A stretch of 64,000 bases of DNA from Panorpa germanica (lineage: Eukaryota; Arthropoda; Insecta; Mecoptera; Panorpidae). The stretch is from NCBI GenBank assembly GCA_963678705.1, contig OY783218.1:7388152-7452151 (forward strand), read 5' to 3'. The position numbers and the translations under genes are program-made. The number at the start of each line of letters is the position of its first letter. Positions within the stretch are counted from its first letter, which is position 1. Below, piece after piece: positions 11,431 through 21,720 of the stretch. Under the pieces are notes generated by a model that was given only the letters and a program-made list of their open reading frames with translations, was not told where the DNA came from and searched no databases.

Positions 11431-11550
11431 TTATTTTATCATTCCATTTATCATTGCATTCTTTAAGAATTTTTCTTCAAACTTAAAATACCAATTTTCA
11501 TTAGGTGTTCTTCCATTTGATCGTACCATCTCGGTTGAGGAATTGTGATC
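11431..11550 (-). mobile_element. Small relic of a retrotransposon C terminus (tail family 2)
   Basis: The minus-strand frame gives EMVRSNGRTPNENWYFKF, then FLKNAMINGMIK and a stop. It aligns codon by codon with a stop-riddled frame at 5656-5760 that follows an ERMD-type segment. This supports a shared retroelement origin. The relic lies about 0.5 kb upstream of DUF229 copy 2, as the 5.7-kb relic lies upstream of copy 1, so it may be part of the duplicated unit. Confidence 0.4.
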
Positions 11551-11639
11551 AGATACAAGTAATTGAGGATTGTAGAAATTGTGTTTGACGGTAGAATAGG
11601 TTACTGCCGGTACTACCTCCATTCCTGCAAGTGTTGACT

Positions 11640-12058
11640 GTCTCCTCGTTAAGGCCAGTTGACACTGTAGCAGTATTTTTAATAAAGAGTAAGAAGGACC
11701 ACATCTTATATAGAAGAAAAGACATTTTTTATTGCAGGTGATTTGTATTTAGACCAGTACACATGGTGCAATTAGTCCAAAAAATTTCCAGGTACACAAA
11801 ATATTCTATTATCGCTTCATTTACCTCAATATGGTCTAGAAATCTCTATTCGGTGTCACAGTTTCAATATATATTTTAAAAATAATTAGTTTTCTTTTGT
11901 TTCAATTTATTTTAAATTTTACATAAAGCGTAAGTAAGTAAATTTAGTGATTTGTCAAAAAAAAAAAACAACACATTAGATGAGGCATAAAACAAGATAA
12001 TAAAGAAAGTAAGCAATCATACGAAAAAATCTGGTTAGAAAGAAGCAGTTTGAAGAAA
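11640..12058 (+). promoter_or_regulatory. 5' flank and former N-terminal codons of DUF229 copy 2
   Basis: This region is homologous to the flank of copy 1 (see 6561-7229), with a recognisable aataaagagtaagaag block and caggtgatttgtat. At 11987 the start codon used by copies 1 and 3 (GGCATG) reads GGCATA. The 24 codons that follow are still open and still resemble copy 3 (NKESKQS). The leader now contains these former codons. No TATA box can be named. Confidence 0.45.
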
Positions 12059-13903
12059 ATGAATGTTTACAACATTTCAAATTTGAATAAATTGGTAACA
12101 CTGATAATTGTGCTTTTAATCATTGTAATACGTTACGAATTCCAGAAAACTGCATTTTACTCACTATTATTTAATTCTACATTTATCATCGAAACACCTG
12201 GATGCCGGATTCCTGACTTCTCCCGAAATTCTCCATTTTATCAGCCATATAATCACAGCAAACCAAAAACAATTGTCTGTAATTATGAGGGGCATACTAG
12301 ATCACTAGTGCTATCCGATGCAACACACATCTGGGTAGATGAAGGCGCATTGGAAACATACAGCACAGGTAAATATGCCAATGTAACTTGTTGTTATGAA
12401 GATATGGATCAGGATCCAGAACATACGTGCACATCGTTCTGGAACAAACACCAAGTTACCGCTGAATTTGTGCGAGTTTTTTGTAGGAATGAGAGCCATA
12501 TTATTTACAAAGACTATCATGCCTTCGTTCCTTTGAAGAAGGACGTTGAAGAACGCTGTAACAAAGTAGACAAAAAAGAGAAAATGAGTGTGTTGATTTT
12601 AGTAATCGATGGTGTTTCTAGAATAAATTTCCATAGAAGTATGAAGAACACTGCAACTTACTTATTGAACGAAATGAAAGCTGTTGAAATGCTGGGATAC
12701 AACAAATTGGGGTATGCATCGTATCACAACTTGGTTCCAGCACTGACTGGACTTTCCATTGCTGAATTTAAGTACGATTGCTTGTCGAGAGATTCACCGT
12801 ACTTGGACTCTTGTTCTTTTATTTGGAAAATGTTTGAAGAGTCAGGTTATCGGACAACATTCATTAAAGACTCATTCCATATGCCTCTTTTTTATAGATC
12901 GTTAAAAAAATTCAAAGATACTCCAACTGATTACAATTGGGATTCCATGATTGGTGAGTACGAGCAAAGTATTGGTCAACGTGTAGGTGTAATGTATCCA
13001 TGCGTCGGAACAAGATATGGCTTCCAAACAATTTTGGATTATGCTAAGAAATTTATTCATTCTATGCAAAAACGGTTGTATTTTAGCCTAATAATTGAAT
13101 GTTCTATTTCTCATGATTGTCTTCTATATCCTATGATGTCTGACATATCTCATATGAAATTCCTCAAAGAATCTTACATGAATAATTCTTTCAACAATAC
13201 AGTGGTCATTCTCCTTAGTGATCATGGTTTACGTTGGGGAAAATTTAGACAAACTCCGCAGGGAATGTTAGAAGATCGTCTGCCATTTTTATATTTTGTA
13301 TTTCCAACATGGTTTAAGAACCAGTATTTAACTGCTTTCAAAAATATCGAGAGGAATACCAAAAGATTAACAACAGCCTATGACTTCCACGAAACGCTAA
13401 AGGACTTGGCAAGTTACACAGAAACATTGCAAGAAGGAGCATTAGAGAAACGGATGCAACGTTTAACAAATTCAACTCTCCCTCGTGGTGTAAGTCTCTT
13501 TCTTCCTATTCCCGAGACACGAACCTGTATGGATGCTGGAGTTGATTCTATCTGGTGTGCCTGCCTAAATCACACAGGAGCAGACGTCAATAGCAACGTT
13601 GCAACAGCTGTAGCACGTTTTGTTGTCGGCCACTTGAACCGTAAGCTATCTAATTACCCTCAATGCGCCAAATTGTATTTAAAGAAAATTGAAGAATTCT
13701 CGATTAGTGAATTTCATAATCAGATCTTCTATACAATTACATTATACACCGATCCAGGGGAAGGTAGCTTTGAAGCTTCTGTACAAAAATTAAATGGTGA
13801 TGGCAATTTCCGCATGGCTGGTCCTGTCGTCAGGACCAATATATATGCAACTGAGTGTATTAATAATTTTGAATTAAGAATGTATTGTCATTGTATTGTT
13901 TAA
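12059..13903 (+). CDS. DUF229 family membrane-anchored protein, copy 2
   Basis: This is a 614-residue protein from the first in-frame ATG. The frame is open further upstream, but the ATG used by copies 1 and 3 is mutated here to ATA at 11987, so the N terminus is about 24 residues shorter. A membrane helix spans roughly residues 12-24 and leaves only a minimal cytoplasmic tail. The catalytic-like core keeps IDGVSR (D184), YASYHN (S221), SHD (H352, D353), LSDHGLRWG (D388, H389) and YDFHETL (H444). Like copy 1 it has DG plus Ser where copy 3 has DS plus Thr. From codon GESYM onward it is about 98% identical to copies 1 and 3 at the DNA level over some 377 bp, including silent sites. The enzymatic substrate of the family is unknown. 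Confidence 0.92.
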   Translation: MNVYNISNLNKLVTLIIVLLIIVIRYEFQKTAFYSLLFNSTFIIETPGCRIPDFSRNSPFYQPYNHSKPKTIVCNYEGHTRSLVLSDATHIWVDEGALETYSTGKYANVTCCYEDMDQDPEHTCTSFWNKHQVTAEFVRVFCRNESHIIYKDYHAFVPLKKDVEERCNKVDKKEKMSVLILVIDGVSRINFHRSMKNTATYLLNEMKAVEMLGYNKLGYASYHNLVPALTGLSIAEFKYDCLSRDSPYLDSCSFIWKMFEESGYRTTFIKDSFHMPLFYRSLKKFKDTPTDYNWDSMIGEYEQSIGQRVGVMYPCVGTRYGFQTILDYAKKFIHSMQKRLYFSLIIECSISHDCLLYPMMSDISHMKFLKESYMNNSFNNTVVILLSDHGLRWGKFRQTPQGMLEDRLPFLYFVFPTWFKNQYLTAFKNIERNTKRLTTAYDFHETLKDLASYTETLQEGALEKRMQRLTNSTLPRGVSLFLPIPETRTCMDAGVDSIWCACLNHTGADVNSNVATAVARFVVGHLNRKLSNYPQCAKLYLKKIEEFSISEFHNQIFYTITLYTDPGEGSFEASVQKLNGDGNFRMAGPVVRTNIYATECINNFELRMYCHCIV

Positions 13904-14255
13904 ATGAAGTAGTGTGTTAATTGAACTTAATATAATCCTTAGCCTAAGTAGTTTTCTTTGGTGACTGTACCTAATAGATCGTTTTCGCCGATCATTGTTT
14001 TTTATAATAATTTAACTTACTTTTTTTATTATAATCTAGTCTTAAGATGAATATGCGGCTTACATTTATGGCATAACTAAAAGAATACTCAATTAGTTCA
14101 TCGCAGTGATAGTGTTTTCGCTTATTGTCTATTGTACATGGACGTAAACGTAAAGACAAGCATCGTCAATATACCCACGACATTCAATCTTCAGATAGTT
14201 ATGGTAATCGGCTTCTTCATCGCAGAATCAGTTCATGGTTGAAAGCAGTTCCTTT
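13904..14255. other. 3' flank of DUF229 copy 2
   Basis: The first 70 bp match the 3' flank of copy 1 (agttttctttggtgact), and the first 30 bp match that of copy 3 (tttaaatgaa.tagt.tgttaattgaa). Beyond about 13980 no similarity or gene is recognised. Confidence 0.5.
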
Positions 14256-14620
14256 TTCTTGTTCCTTATTCCTCTTAAAATTCTTATCGGAGGCAGTTCT
14301 TGGTCTTGTCACACTTGCAGTTTGTCTGAACGTAGTGCGCACGTAACAATTGATTTCCAAACCGGGACAGGGGCCAACGGGGCTAAATTAAAGTGATTCC
14401 AAAAGACGCGCTGGGGGTTGCATCACAGAACATCCGCTCGGAAAGTAGGCCTCAATGATAAACGCACGCTCCTCACTGTTCCAACACATGATGGCGACTG
14501 AACTGTGTCGGGATAAAACTTTATTGTCCCGCCTCTCAAACGATACCACTAGCGCTCCGCTACGACATAAACCTACGGACTGGCGTGCTTTTAAAAAAAG
14601 GAAGTTTTGCTGCCGCACTC
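14256..14620 (-). pseudogene. Broken N-terminal part of a DUF4817-type insect transposase
   Basis: On the minus strand the region encodes MCWNSEERAFIIEAYFPSG, after a frameshift in a run of C near 14420 QRVFWNHFNLAP, then VPVWKSIV, and after a further shift TTFRQTASVTR. These are consecutive pieces of the N-terminal helix-turn-helix (DUF4817) found at the start of Tc1/mariner-like insect transposases. The catalytic DDE part is absent. At least two frameshifts and a truncation make it non-functional. The stretch has higher GC content than its surroundings, as expected for a young insertion. Confidence 0.75.
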
Positions 14621-14935
14621 TGTATATCCAATAGTCAAAGAATAAAGTAATTAGATTACACCAATTCGGTTGTGAACTATAATTGAATTTATATAAAACT
14701 GCTCTGTAGTTGATAAAGTTGGCTCAAGCTCAAATATCCAATTATTTGTATTCAATTTGCAATTTTATAAAAGTTATTAACGATTGAAATAATCATGTTT
14801 GTTCTTTTAATAATTAAAGGGTAAAAATTACAAAAAATAACTTTAGTTCATGACGTCATTGCTTCTTACCTCATCTTCTTACCCACTACCATTTACCAAT
14901 TTTTACCATCACTGTTAAACAAAACGGACTTTAAC
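14621..14935. other. No clear feature; possible old repeat
   Basis: A block beginning ggttgtgaactata and ending ttaataattaaagggt loosely resembles sequence just outside the 630-bp elements at 17.63 kb and 55.97-56.03 kb (ggttcacaacccc). It may be a diverged dispersed repeat, but the boundaries are not clear. Confidence 0.3.
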
Positions 14936-15307
14936 CTTAGACCATATATATATATATGGAGTGTGAATAGCCTATGTTTCCTTTATATTAACCAGTGACC
15001 GTTCAGTGAAAACATATACTCATGAACGCCATAGATGTTGCTGTAAGGATATCAGCCAACACAGTTGATATTTTGAGTTGACAGAACTCACGTTTTTAGT
15101 TCTATTTATCTATAGTTTATTTATATTTATACATATCTACATTATTCCACATCAATATAATGTCGTATTTAACAACTGTCACGTATTATATCTAGATAGC
15201 TCTGACTTGACAACTGTTACTTTCGACGCATGCGGATAGAGAACAAATAGGAACATATACCTTTCTCTCTCGCACACATTTTGGACTCTCCATATATATG
15301 CTCTAAG
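14936..15307. mobile_element. hAT-like miniature element, copy 1
   Basis: The inverted ends are cttagaccatatatata on the left and tatatatgctctaag on the right. An 8-bp flank, actttaac, matches ggtttaac on the other side at 6 of 8 positions, as expected for a hAT-type duplication. The 372-bp interior has no open frame. The right arm (acttgacaactgttac, cgacgcatgcg, tctctctcgcacac) recurs at 47.0-47.2 kb and again, inverted, at 47.43-47.52 kb. Confidence 0.65.
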
Positions 15308-15894
15308 GGTTTAACGTGTTAATAATATAGCACTTTGAGAACCACTGAAGTGAAGTAATAACCAATATTAATAATACTTATTTTCAAGGTATTTAAAATT
15401 TAAATAGCTCCAAGTAGGGCAAGGTTAACAGCTGTCAGGTTTTTAAAATGGCTGGCGGTTCTAGCATCGAACAAAGTTTAGTTTTTGCTTTTGGCATGCT
15501 GTCGCTGTCGCTGTCGGTGTCAGTGAGAAAGTTGCAAAATTGTTTTCGCTAATTGTATTCGCACAGTGACTAATAATTAAATAAAAGTATGAATATTCAT
15601 TAATTTTAAACTGTCAAGTATTATGTAATCATTCTGTAATATTAATATCACAAAGTTGTTGCCCGGTCTGTTAGCCCATTCACATTCACATTCACAGGTT
15701 GTTCTTGTAACGTAACTAGATACAGTATCTAAAGATGCTTTAGTTCTATCTAAAAGATTAACACTCTAAACGTTTGTTTATTGTATATGTTACCTTATTA
15801 ACCTAATATTACCTATTTTATTAGTTCTTTAAAAATGAATCGACCGTTTCAAATAAACTTTTTTTTATTTATTATTTTTTAGAGTTTTTATGGT
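15308..15894. other. No feature seen
   Basis: AT-rich. A short tandem gtcgctgtcgctgtcggtgt word lies at about 15500. No gene is supported. Confidence 0.5.
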
Positions 15895-16300
15895 TTATAG
15901 CCTCAAATATGTGTCCTTCAAAATTGTGAAAAAGTGTGAAAAAAATTCTAAAACTTTTGGCGCCTCCGCATTTTTCCCTGAATTTCCTGGAAACCCGTAA
16001 TTTTGGAAAAACTGGAAAAAAATTGTGCCCTTTTTTGCTGTATTTGTATTTAACTTTGTATTCGTAAAAGAAAGAAAGGTGAAATTTTGCGTGTGTATTA
16101 CGCTATTAAATGCGAACATATTTCAAAACATCGAAATTAAAAATTAAATAAAAGGGGCCCTGAGAATATTAGGGGGCCCTTTAGGAAACTTGGGAGAAAG
16201 TCCAAATTTTGGATTGTGTAATAATTGAATATATTATTTAAAAAAAAAATTCAAAATTTTATTTGGGGGCACGGGGGCGGTTTTTGCCGACGGTAAAAAT
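15895..16300 (-). repeat. Dispersed repeat X, copy 1
   Basis: The region matches 59636-59985 through blocks ttttccctgaatttcctgg, aaacccgtaattttggaa, tattcgtaaaag, gtgaaatttt, ggagaaagt and ggggcacgggggcggttttt. A fragment also lies at 24558-24640. Both long copies leave similar minus-strand open frames containing YGFPGNSGKN, but the two frames differ at their ends and no known domain is visible. I treat it as a non-coding interspersed repeat of unknown class. Confidence 0.65.
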
Positions 16301-16984
16301 TGTGCTAAAAAGTTAAAAAAATTTATATAGGCTAACTTTGGTACCTAATTTTCGAATCGAAAAAAAAATCTCAAATTTAGAAAACAAGTTGGTATTATTA
16401 GCGAATAAATTGAAATTATTTTTTATTTTGTTGAAAAAAATTAATTTTTTTAGTCAGTTATATGAAAAGTTATTTGTTTTTATATGTAAAATTTATATAG
16501 AACGAGTTAAATATTTCAATTTAAAAATGGAATTAAAATTAGAAATGAAATTTAATTCACATACAAAAGACAGTCTATATATATACTCTAGTAGTATAGT
16601 ATATATATATACTCTATTATATATATATAAGGTAAGATATATAGACATTACTTATCAAATAAAAAATACTCATTTATATTTACCAGCTATAAAATCTCCA
16701 GACGATTGTCATTCGCCTGTGCCACACACGGCTGATATATAAAAACGAAAATAATATAATTTAAAAACATTGGCAGACGACAGTTGATAGTCACAAGGTG
16801 TGGAAAGTTAGTAGCATGTTGAAACCAAGAGTACCAACTGAAAAACGTCTAGACTAAATAAAAACGAATATAATCTGAATTGAAATAATATGGAATTACA
16901 AATTTGATATGTTAATTACATTCGTATAGAGTTTCATTCAGTTGATATGACGAATATGACGATATAGTGGACGATGCACGTAAC
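16301..16984. other. Very AT-rich stretch
   Basis: There are oligo-A and oligo-T tracts and a TA-rich patch at 16575-16645 (atatatatactctag and the inverse). The open frame here is an AT-rich artefact of Lys/Asn/Ile/Tyr codons. No gene is supported. Confidence 0.5.
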
Positions 16985-17628
16985 ACAATGGGCTTGTGTC
17001 CTCATTTTTTAGTGGTCGATTTTTCAATTGTTGATTGAAATGGATGTTAATAAATGTGTATTGGCGTGTCTATTTTATTAAATATCTAAATATTGACGGA
17101 GATATAGCAATTAAAAGTTTTAATTGTAGTTTTAGTGCTAGAAATGGTCGGCCATATTTGTATGACGTGAAATGCATTTTAACGTCAGTTATTTGTTGAG
17201 TAGACCAGTGCTGTGGTAATTTTTTGTAGCTGTTGGTAGTCGAAATAATCAAGTCAAGTCAGAGAATAATAAGTTTTTATTTTATTTAGCCCTGCTAAGG
17301 CAGACATAATATTGAAATTTGAGTGTTCCTTGAAATAGCTGTAAACAATATTTGATATTTTGATATATAAATACATATAGCAGAGATTTATGATCTGTAA
17401 GGTTGGTAACCTTACACAAGGATTGTGATGTCACATGCACTTGGAATGTGTACAACGTTGAAGCCCTTTAATAATTAAAGAGACAAAATGACTTTTTTAA
17501 TTGTTAATATCTCCTAACATATAAGGAGTTATTAAAAAATAATTGAACATTTGAGGTTCTAGTAACCCACTTTATCAATATATAGTACACTTTTGTAGAA
17601 ATTAAGACATAGGACACAAGCCCGTTGT
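16985..17628 (+). mobile_element. 630-bp inverted-repeat family, copy C (full length)
   Basis: The ends are acaatgggcttgtgtcc and ggacacaagcccgttgt, an inverted repeat of about 17 bp with one mismatch. The interior carries the family blocks tagtgctagaaatggt, gttgagtagaccagtg, gctaaggcagac and taacccactttat. It also has the short internal palindrome ttaataattaaag. It is non-coding. Confidence 0.85.
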
Positions 17629-18297
17629 GAACCATAAACAGTAGTAAGATTAGTTCTAAACTTTTTATATTTTAGGATATGTTAACAATTATAAAAGCAT
17701 TTTGCTTTTTTAATTATTAAAGGGATCCAACGTTAACGAAACTTTAAATGCATGGTACATCACATCGGACGATTTGCCATCTCTTTTATAAAACAAAGAC
17801 GCAAACAAGTGTGTGTACTAACAGCTGAGTTGTGTATGCCATGAATTATTATATTATAAAGGTTGTGGAAAAGGAAAAATAATCATTTTGCTCGCAAAAA
17901 CTTATAAACCATATTATGAATACAGATTTCTTCGACACTTCAGATTAATGCGATTATGAAAAAGATGGAGATCGCAAGTACTCGGTTTCTTAGTGTTGCC
18001 TACATCTCAGGCTGTTACTAATACTATAACTAATTTCAATTAGTTTTTACCTGGCCCTATTCGCCATATTTTTGTCTTCACAAATACTGAACTAAAATTT
18101 TGATGTAAAATGTTAGACAGAATCATATACTTTCTAACGTAGATTTTACGTTGCTTTCAAAATTAGACACCAGTTTAATTATCATCATTATTTAAGATTC
18201 AATATGCTCATATCTCGTAAACCAAAACACCTAATCAAAAATTATAAGCAAATTTAAAATCAACATAAAAAACTACAGTATTGAAAAATTATATTTA
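17629..18297. other. No clear feature
   Basis: An aattattaaagggat word near 17720, followed by ccaacgtt, resembles the middle of the 630-bp family, so a decayed related element may begin here. No gene is supported. Confidence 0.35.
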
Positions 18298-18514
18298 CAC
18301 TGTAAAACAAATTGGTTGAGAGAAGGCTTTAGACGCTTGTTGCACACGCTAGGCTAAGGCTGCACTGCGTAAAAGTATACCGGGTAAATATATCCGTAAT
18401 TTTGTAATACTTTGTATCATATAAATGTCAACGCACTCTGATAATTTAAAAGTCACATTCTTCGCAAGTCAGTGCAGCTTTAGCATAAAAAAGAGACCAA
18501 TTTGTTTTACAGTG
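18298..18514. mobile_element. Tc1/mariner-like MITE, 217 bp
   Basis: The left end is cactgtaaaacaaattggt and the right end is its reverse complement accaatttgttttacagtg (19 of 19). Both sides are flanked by TA (18296-18297 and 18515-18516), the target duplication of the Tc1/mariner superfamily. The interior is non-coding. It is the only copy in this window. Confidence 0.8.
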
Positions 18515-19319
18515 TACTTACATGTTACGGTTTTCGAATAATCGGCATTTAATGTATCAATCCAATGTGTTCTTCTCGAACCAGCTAAGGTTTTCCTCTC
18601 GTTTTGTGTTTAGCGGAAACATTTTAAACAAAACAATAATTCCCTGTGTCACAATGGTATAAACATTTAAGCTTAAAACACGATTATTGTACAGCAACAC
18701 CGCATTTTAAAAAAATTAAGCAAATTCTTTAACTTTTTCAGATTTCAATCTGCACGTCACTACCTGGTCGTTATTTCTTAGCAGGTGTTTTTAGTAACGT
18801 CATTTACGCCACCTCTAAATGCTCTTTACGTCAGTTTTACAACTTACTAAAGCATCTATATTAATTACTTCGAACCTCGGAGGCTCGCTCTTGTAATTAA
18901 CTTGTCAGATTCACGGATATGAGTTACAGCGGCAGTGTCGCGTTACGTGTGCGAACATCACATTCAACGGACACCCTTAATTGTTGCAATCATTAGGTTA
19001 GCATAGGCGCACACTGGACAGTTTTTAAAAAATAAGCAATTTTGTTACTCCTGGTTGCATTGTAGGCATTTGTAGATGTTTACAGCCTGTCATAACATTT
19101 CATAGGTTATAATAACAAAAGTTATCTTTTGATATAAATTTACATTTATGCAAGCTATTTGCGCCAGATTATATTATGTTACTGAGTTTTTATTGTGTCA
19201 TAAATGTAAACTCCACTGCTGCCTATATCACCTCTATTAGAGGTGCCTCCTTTAGGTGAAATCAAAAATAAAGAACATGTTTTTGTCAGTATGAACAATC
19301 CGTCTCTGCTACTAACTCT
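18515..19319. other. No feature seen
   Basis: AT-rich intergenic sequence without a supported gene or repeat. Confidence 0.5.
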
Positions 19320-19745
19320 CCGCAGTAGTCATATGTTTCATACTCTACATTTCTCTACGACCGTACAAAATCACGGTACTCAGAGTTATAAACCGTAGGC
19401 AAAGGGGTACAAGGGGGTATAAAGGGTTTCCAAAAAGTCACCGCCCTTTTACCATCCCCTTACCCCTCTACTCAACGTGAATCGTTATACATTGGGATAG
19501 GCCATGGTCGATGTCTATGACTCTACCTCTCTGCCTCTACGCGTCTCGAATATGTAGAGTAGTAAGGGGAATGGTAGACGGAGGGGAAAGGTAACGTAGA
19601 GAGCATCGTACGCAACGTAGACCAAACGTAGAGATTGTAGAGATGTAGTGGAACAGTGCTACGCTAAATGTTGTAGATGTAGAGTCTGTGTAGAGTAGAG
19701 GGAAGTGGTGGGGGGGTGAAATTCGGTAGCGTAGAGTTGAGATGA
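19320..19745. repeat. GTAG/CTAC-word-rich segment
   Basis: Degenerate ctctac and gtagag words recur many times, with ctctac mostly in the left part and gtagag mostly in the right. The segment therefore has an imperfect inverted symmetry (for example ttaccatccccttacccc against aaggggaatggtagac). It is less AT-rich than its surroundings. No open frame is supported. A smaller patch of similar words lies near 1335-1390. Confidence 0.45.
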
Positions 19746-20080
19746 GGTTATTGAACCTCGGTTCAATAACATTTCGGGTTCAAGCTGGTTTATTTTCAGT
19801 TTTATGTGCAGATTTATAGAAAAATATATGAATGAATAAATTCAGCTTCTACTAGTGCCCGTACGCTAACGTTAACGTTGGCACTGACGGGTTTGTATTA
19901 ATTATTACTCTGGCTGAGTAAAAAATAGTAAAAGAGAGTAAACACAGTAGTACCAACTTGAAAACTAAATTATGTTTAATGATGCATATACACACACATC
20001 ATAATGTTCGGTTCTACACACACTGTTGAGTGCTAGCATGGATGGTACTATCTAGATGGAGTCTTACTAAATACAGTAGA
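19746..20080. other. No feature seen
   Basis: AT-rich intergenic sequence. The short inverted word at 19745-19785 (ttgaacctcggttcaa) is an isolated palindrome. Confidence 0.4.
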
Positions 20081-20130
20081 CTCCTCAATAACGCGAGTTC
20101 CTGCAATGCGGATTTATACAATGCGTTAAA
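20081..20130 (+). repeat. Possible pogo/Tigger-like transposon end
   Basis: The stretch acagtagactcctcaata followed by acgcgagttc has the 'CAGT..ACTC.C..TAACG' shape of pogo/Tigger inverted ends. The downstream word ctgcaatgcggatttata recurs at 38080 (ctgcaatgcggattcata). No opposite end was located, so this may be a solo relic. Confidence 0.35.
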
Positions 20131-20165
20131 AATATTTGCAACATTTTGAAGAGAAAATTGATGTA

Positions 20166-20395
20166 TAGTTCAAATCACGATAGTTCGGCGGTGACTTATA
20201 CTTAAAAGAGGTTGTAAGAGCGGTATAAATCTATAATACAATAATGAATATTATCTTATTCGTTTCAATATACATTATAGAAAAATAAGTGAGTTTTAAG
20301 TGAGAAAATAAGTGCTTTTTTAGTTATATCGGCAGTTTATACCCCACAACTTGTTTTAAGTTTGAGTCGCAGCCAAACTTTCGTAATTTGAACTA
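20166..20395. mobile_element. 230-bp TA-flanked MITE
   Basis: The left arm begins tagttcaaatcacgatag and the right arm ends tttcgtaatttgaacta. The arms pair over about 45 bp with scattered mismatches, extending inward to acttaaaa / ttttaagt. TA lies on both sides (20164-20165 and 20396-20397). A decayed copy with only one good end lies at 45308-45466. Confidence 0.65.
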
Positions 20396-20431
20396 TACTT
20401 TAGATAGTTACGAACCCTGTAAATATAATGA

Positions 20432-20710
20432 ATCGTAGCACACTGCAAGCGACAAAGCCGTCTGAATACAGGCGTTACGTATCTCTCACATTGAAATCAA
20501 ATTTAAGTGAATTTTAACCTAGCGTCTCTTTGCAACAGTGGTGTATCAATAAAAATTAAACTAAAAGTTTGCTCTCATGATAAATTATATTAGTGCAAAA
20601 CAACTCCAATATACCCTACAGTACACAAGTTTGACTTGGCGTACTGTTGTATCAGTACGTGATATGTATGTATTGTGACACAACACATGCAAAGATCACA
20701 GGAGTAGGCC
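20432..20710. mobile_element. Harbinger-like MITE, short variant with decayed left end
   Basis: The blocks cacactgcaagcg, aaaattaaactaaaag, gctctcatgataaatta and agtttgacttggcgtac are shared with the 225-bp element at 45536-45760. The right end ggagtaggcc is followed by TTA. The left end is not recognisable. Confidence 0.6.
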
Positions 20711-21289
20711 TTATGCATATGGCTCCACTCTATTTTAATTGCTGCTCTGGCAATAAACTCATATAGTCTTATAAAATACTTTTTCTTTTTTTGCGTTTAT
20801 CTCTAAACTACAAGAGCGCCTTGTCTTCTTTATGAAAGAAGCATAAGATTTTTACAATTGGATTTAATTTGTTAAATTCCAATTTTAACAAAATATATTT
20901 ATTTTCAAACTTTCACTTCCACAAAATAAAAAAGGACTGGCTAGTCGAAAAATAATTCATTTGTTACAAGAAAATATATATATTTTTTAGACGATTCGCA
21001 TGAAACTAATATCATCGCCATTTTTAATATTTTAAAATAGTTTTATATGTAAATATATTCACAAATGTATATTATATTAACGGTAATAACAGTAATTAAA
21101 TATATTTGAAGGTTACGTCAAAGAAATTTTAGACCAGTTTTTCTGAGCGAGCGATAACGAAAGAAGAGAAAGTAAGTTGTTAAGATTCTAAGCAAAGTTT
21201 GTGAACAATATTTCTAATTTAAAAAGAAGCTAATTTTAATACGTATTGTCTGCTCCAAACATCCCTTAACTGGATGTACATCAACATTT
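20711..21289. other. No feature seen
   Basis: AT-rich. No supported gene or repeat. Confidence 0.5.
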
Positions 21290-21720
21290 GGTGGGTGGTA
21301 ATTCACCCTTTATCTCCCGCCATCCCCACTCTTCTCCTGTCAGTTCTCCAACATGTTGGCAACAGGCATGATGGTGAGCCCCGTTCCCGTATCATTCCCG
21401 CACCTTCATCGCTTCATCCCAGATCCCACTTTACCATTCTTTCGTCTGTTCCCTTACCCTGTTGTCCCACACTACCCTGCGCATCCCCCAGCAATCATGT
21501 AGGGACTTACAGAGAGTCAAGGGGGTTCCCAGCGTCTAGACCGATCTATAATCCACGGCGAGACGGTATCCCAAACTCAGAGTCTGCTTGCTGCTACTTT
21601 GCTGTTCTCCAACGGCAGAAGAAAGTTCGCGAAGCGCTTTATGCCGCACAAAAACTGTTATAGCTGTCCCACACCTCACACCGAACACCGCACACCGCAC
21701 ACGAATGGTTATTAATGAAA
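21290..21720. other. Locally GC-richer block with an unrecognised open frame
   Basis: The block has many CCC/CGC words (atctcccgccatccc, cggcgagacggtatccc) in an otherwise AT-rich region. A plus-strand open frame of 129 codons (21274-21663) crosses it but is Pro/Ser/Arg-rich. It shows no motif, signal peptide or homologue that I recognise. It could be an exon of an unseen gene or remnant TE sequence; I do not call it a gene. Confidence 0.3.

Noticed and set aside
12050-12058. TTG start for DUF229 copy 2
   Set aside because: A TTG start is not expected in an insect. The first in-frame ATG is at 12059.
14936-15307. piggyBac assignment from the TTAA-like flank
   Set aside because: The second copy of this element has 8-bp flanks (gtgcaaag and gtgcaaac) without TTAA, so the TTAA here is better read as part of a diverged 8-bp duplication.
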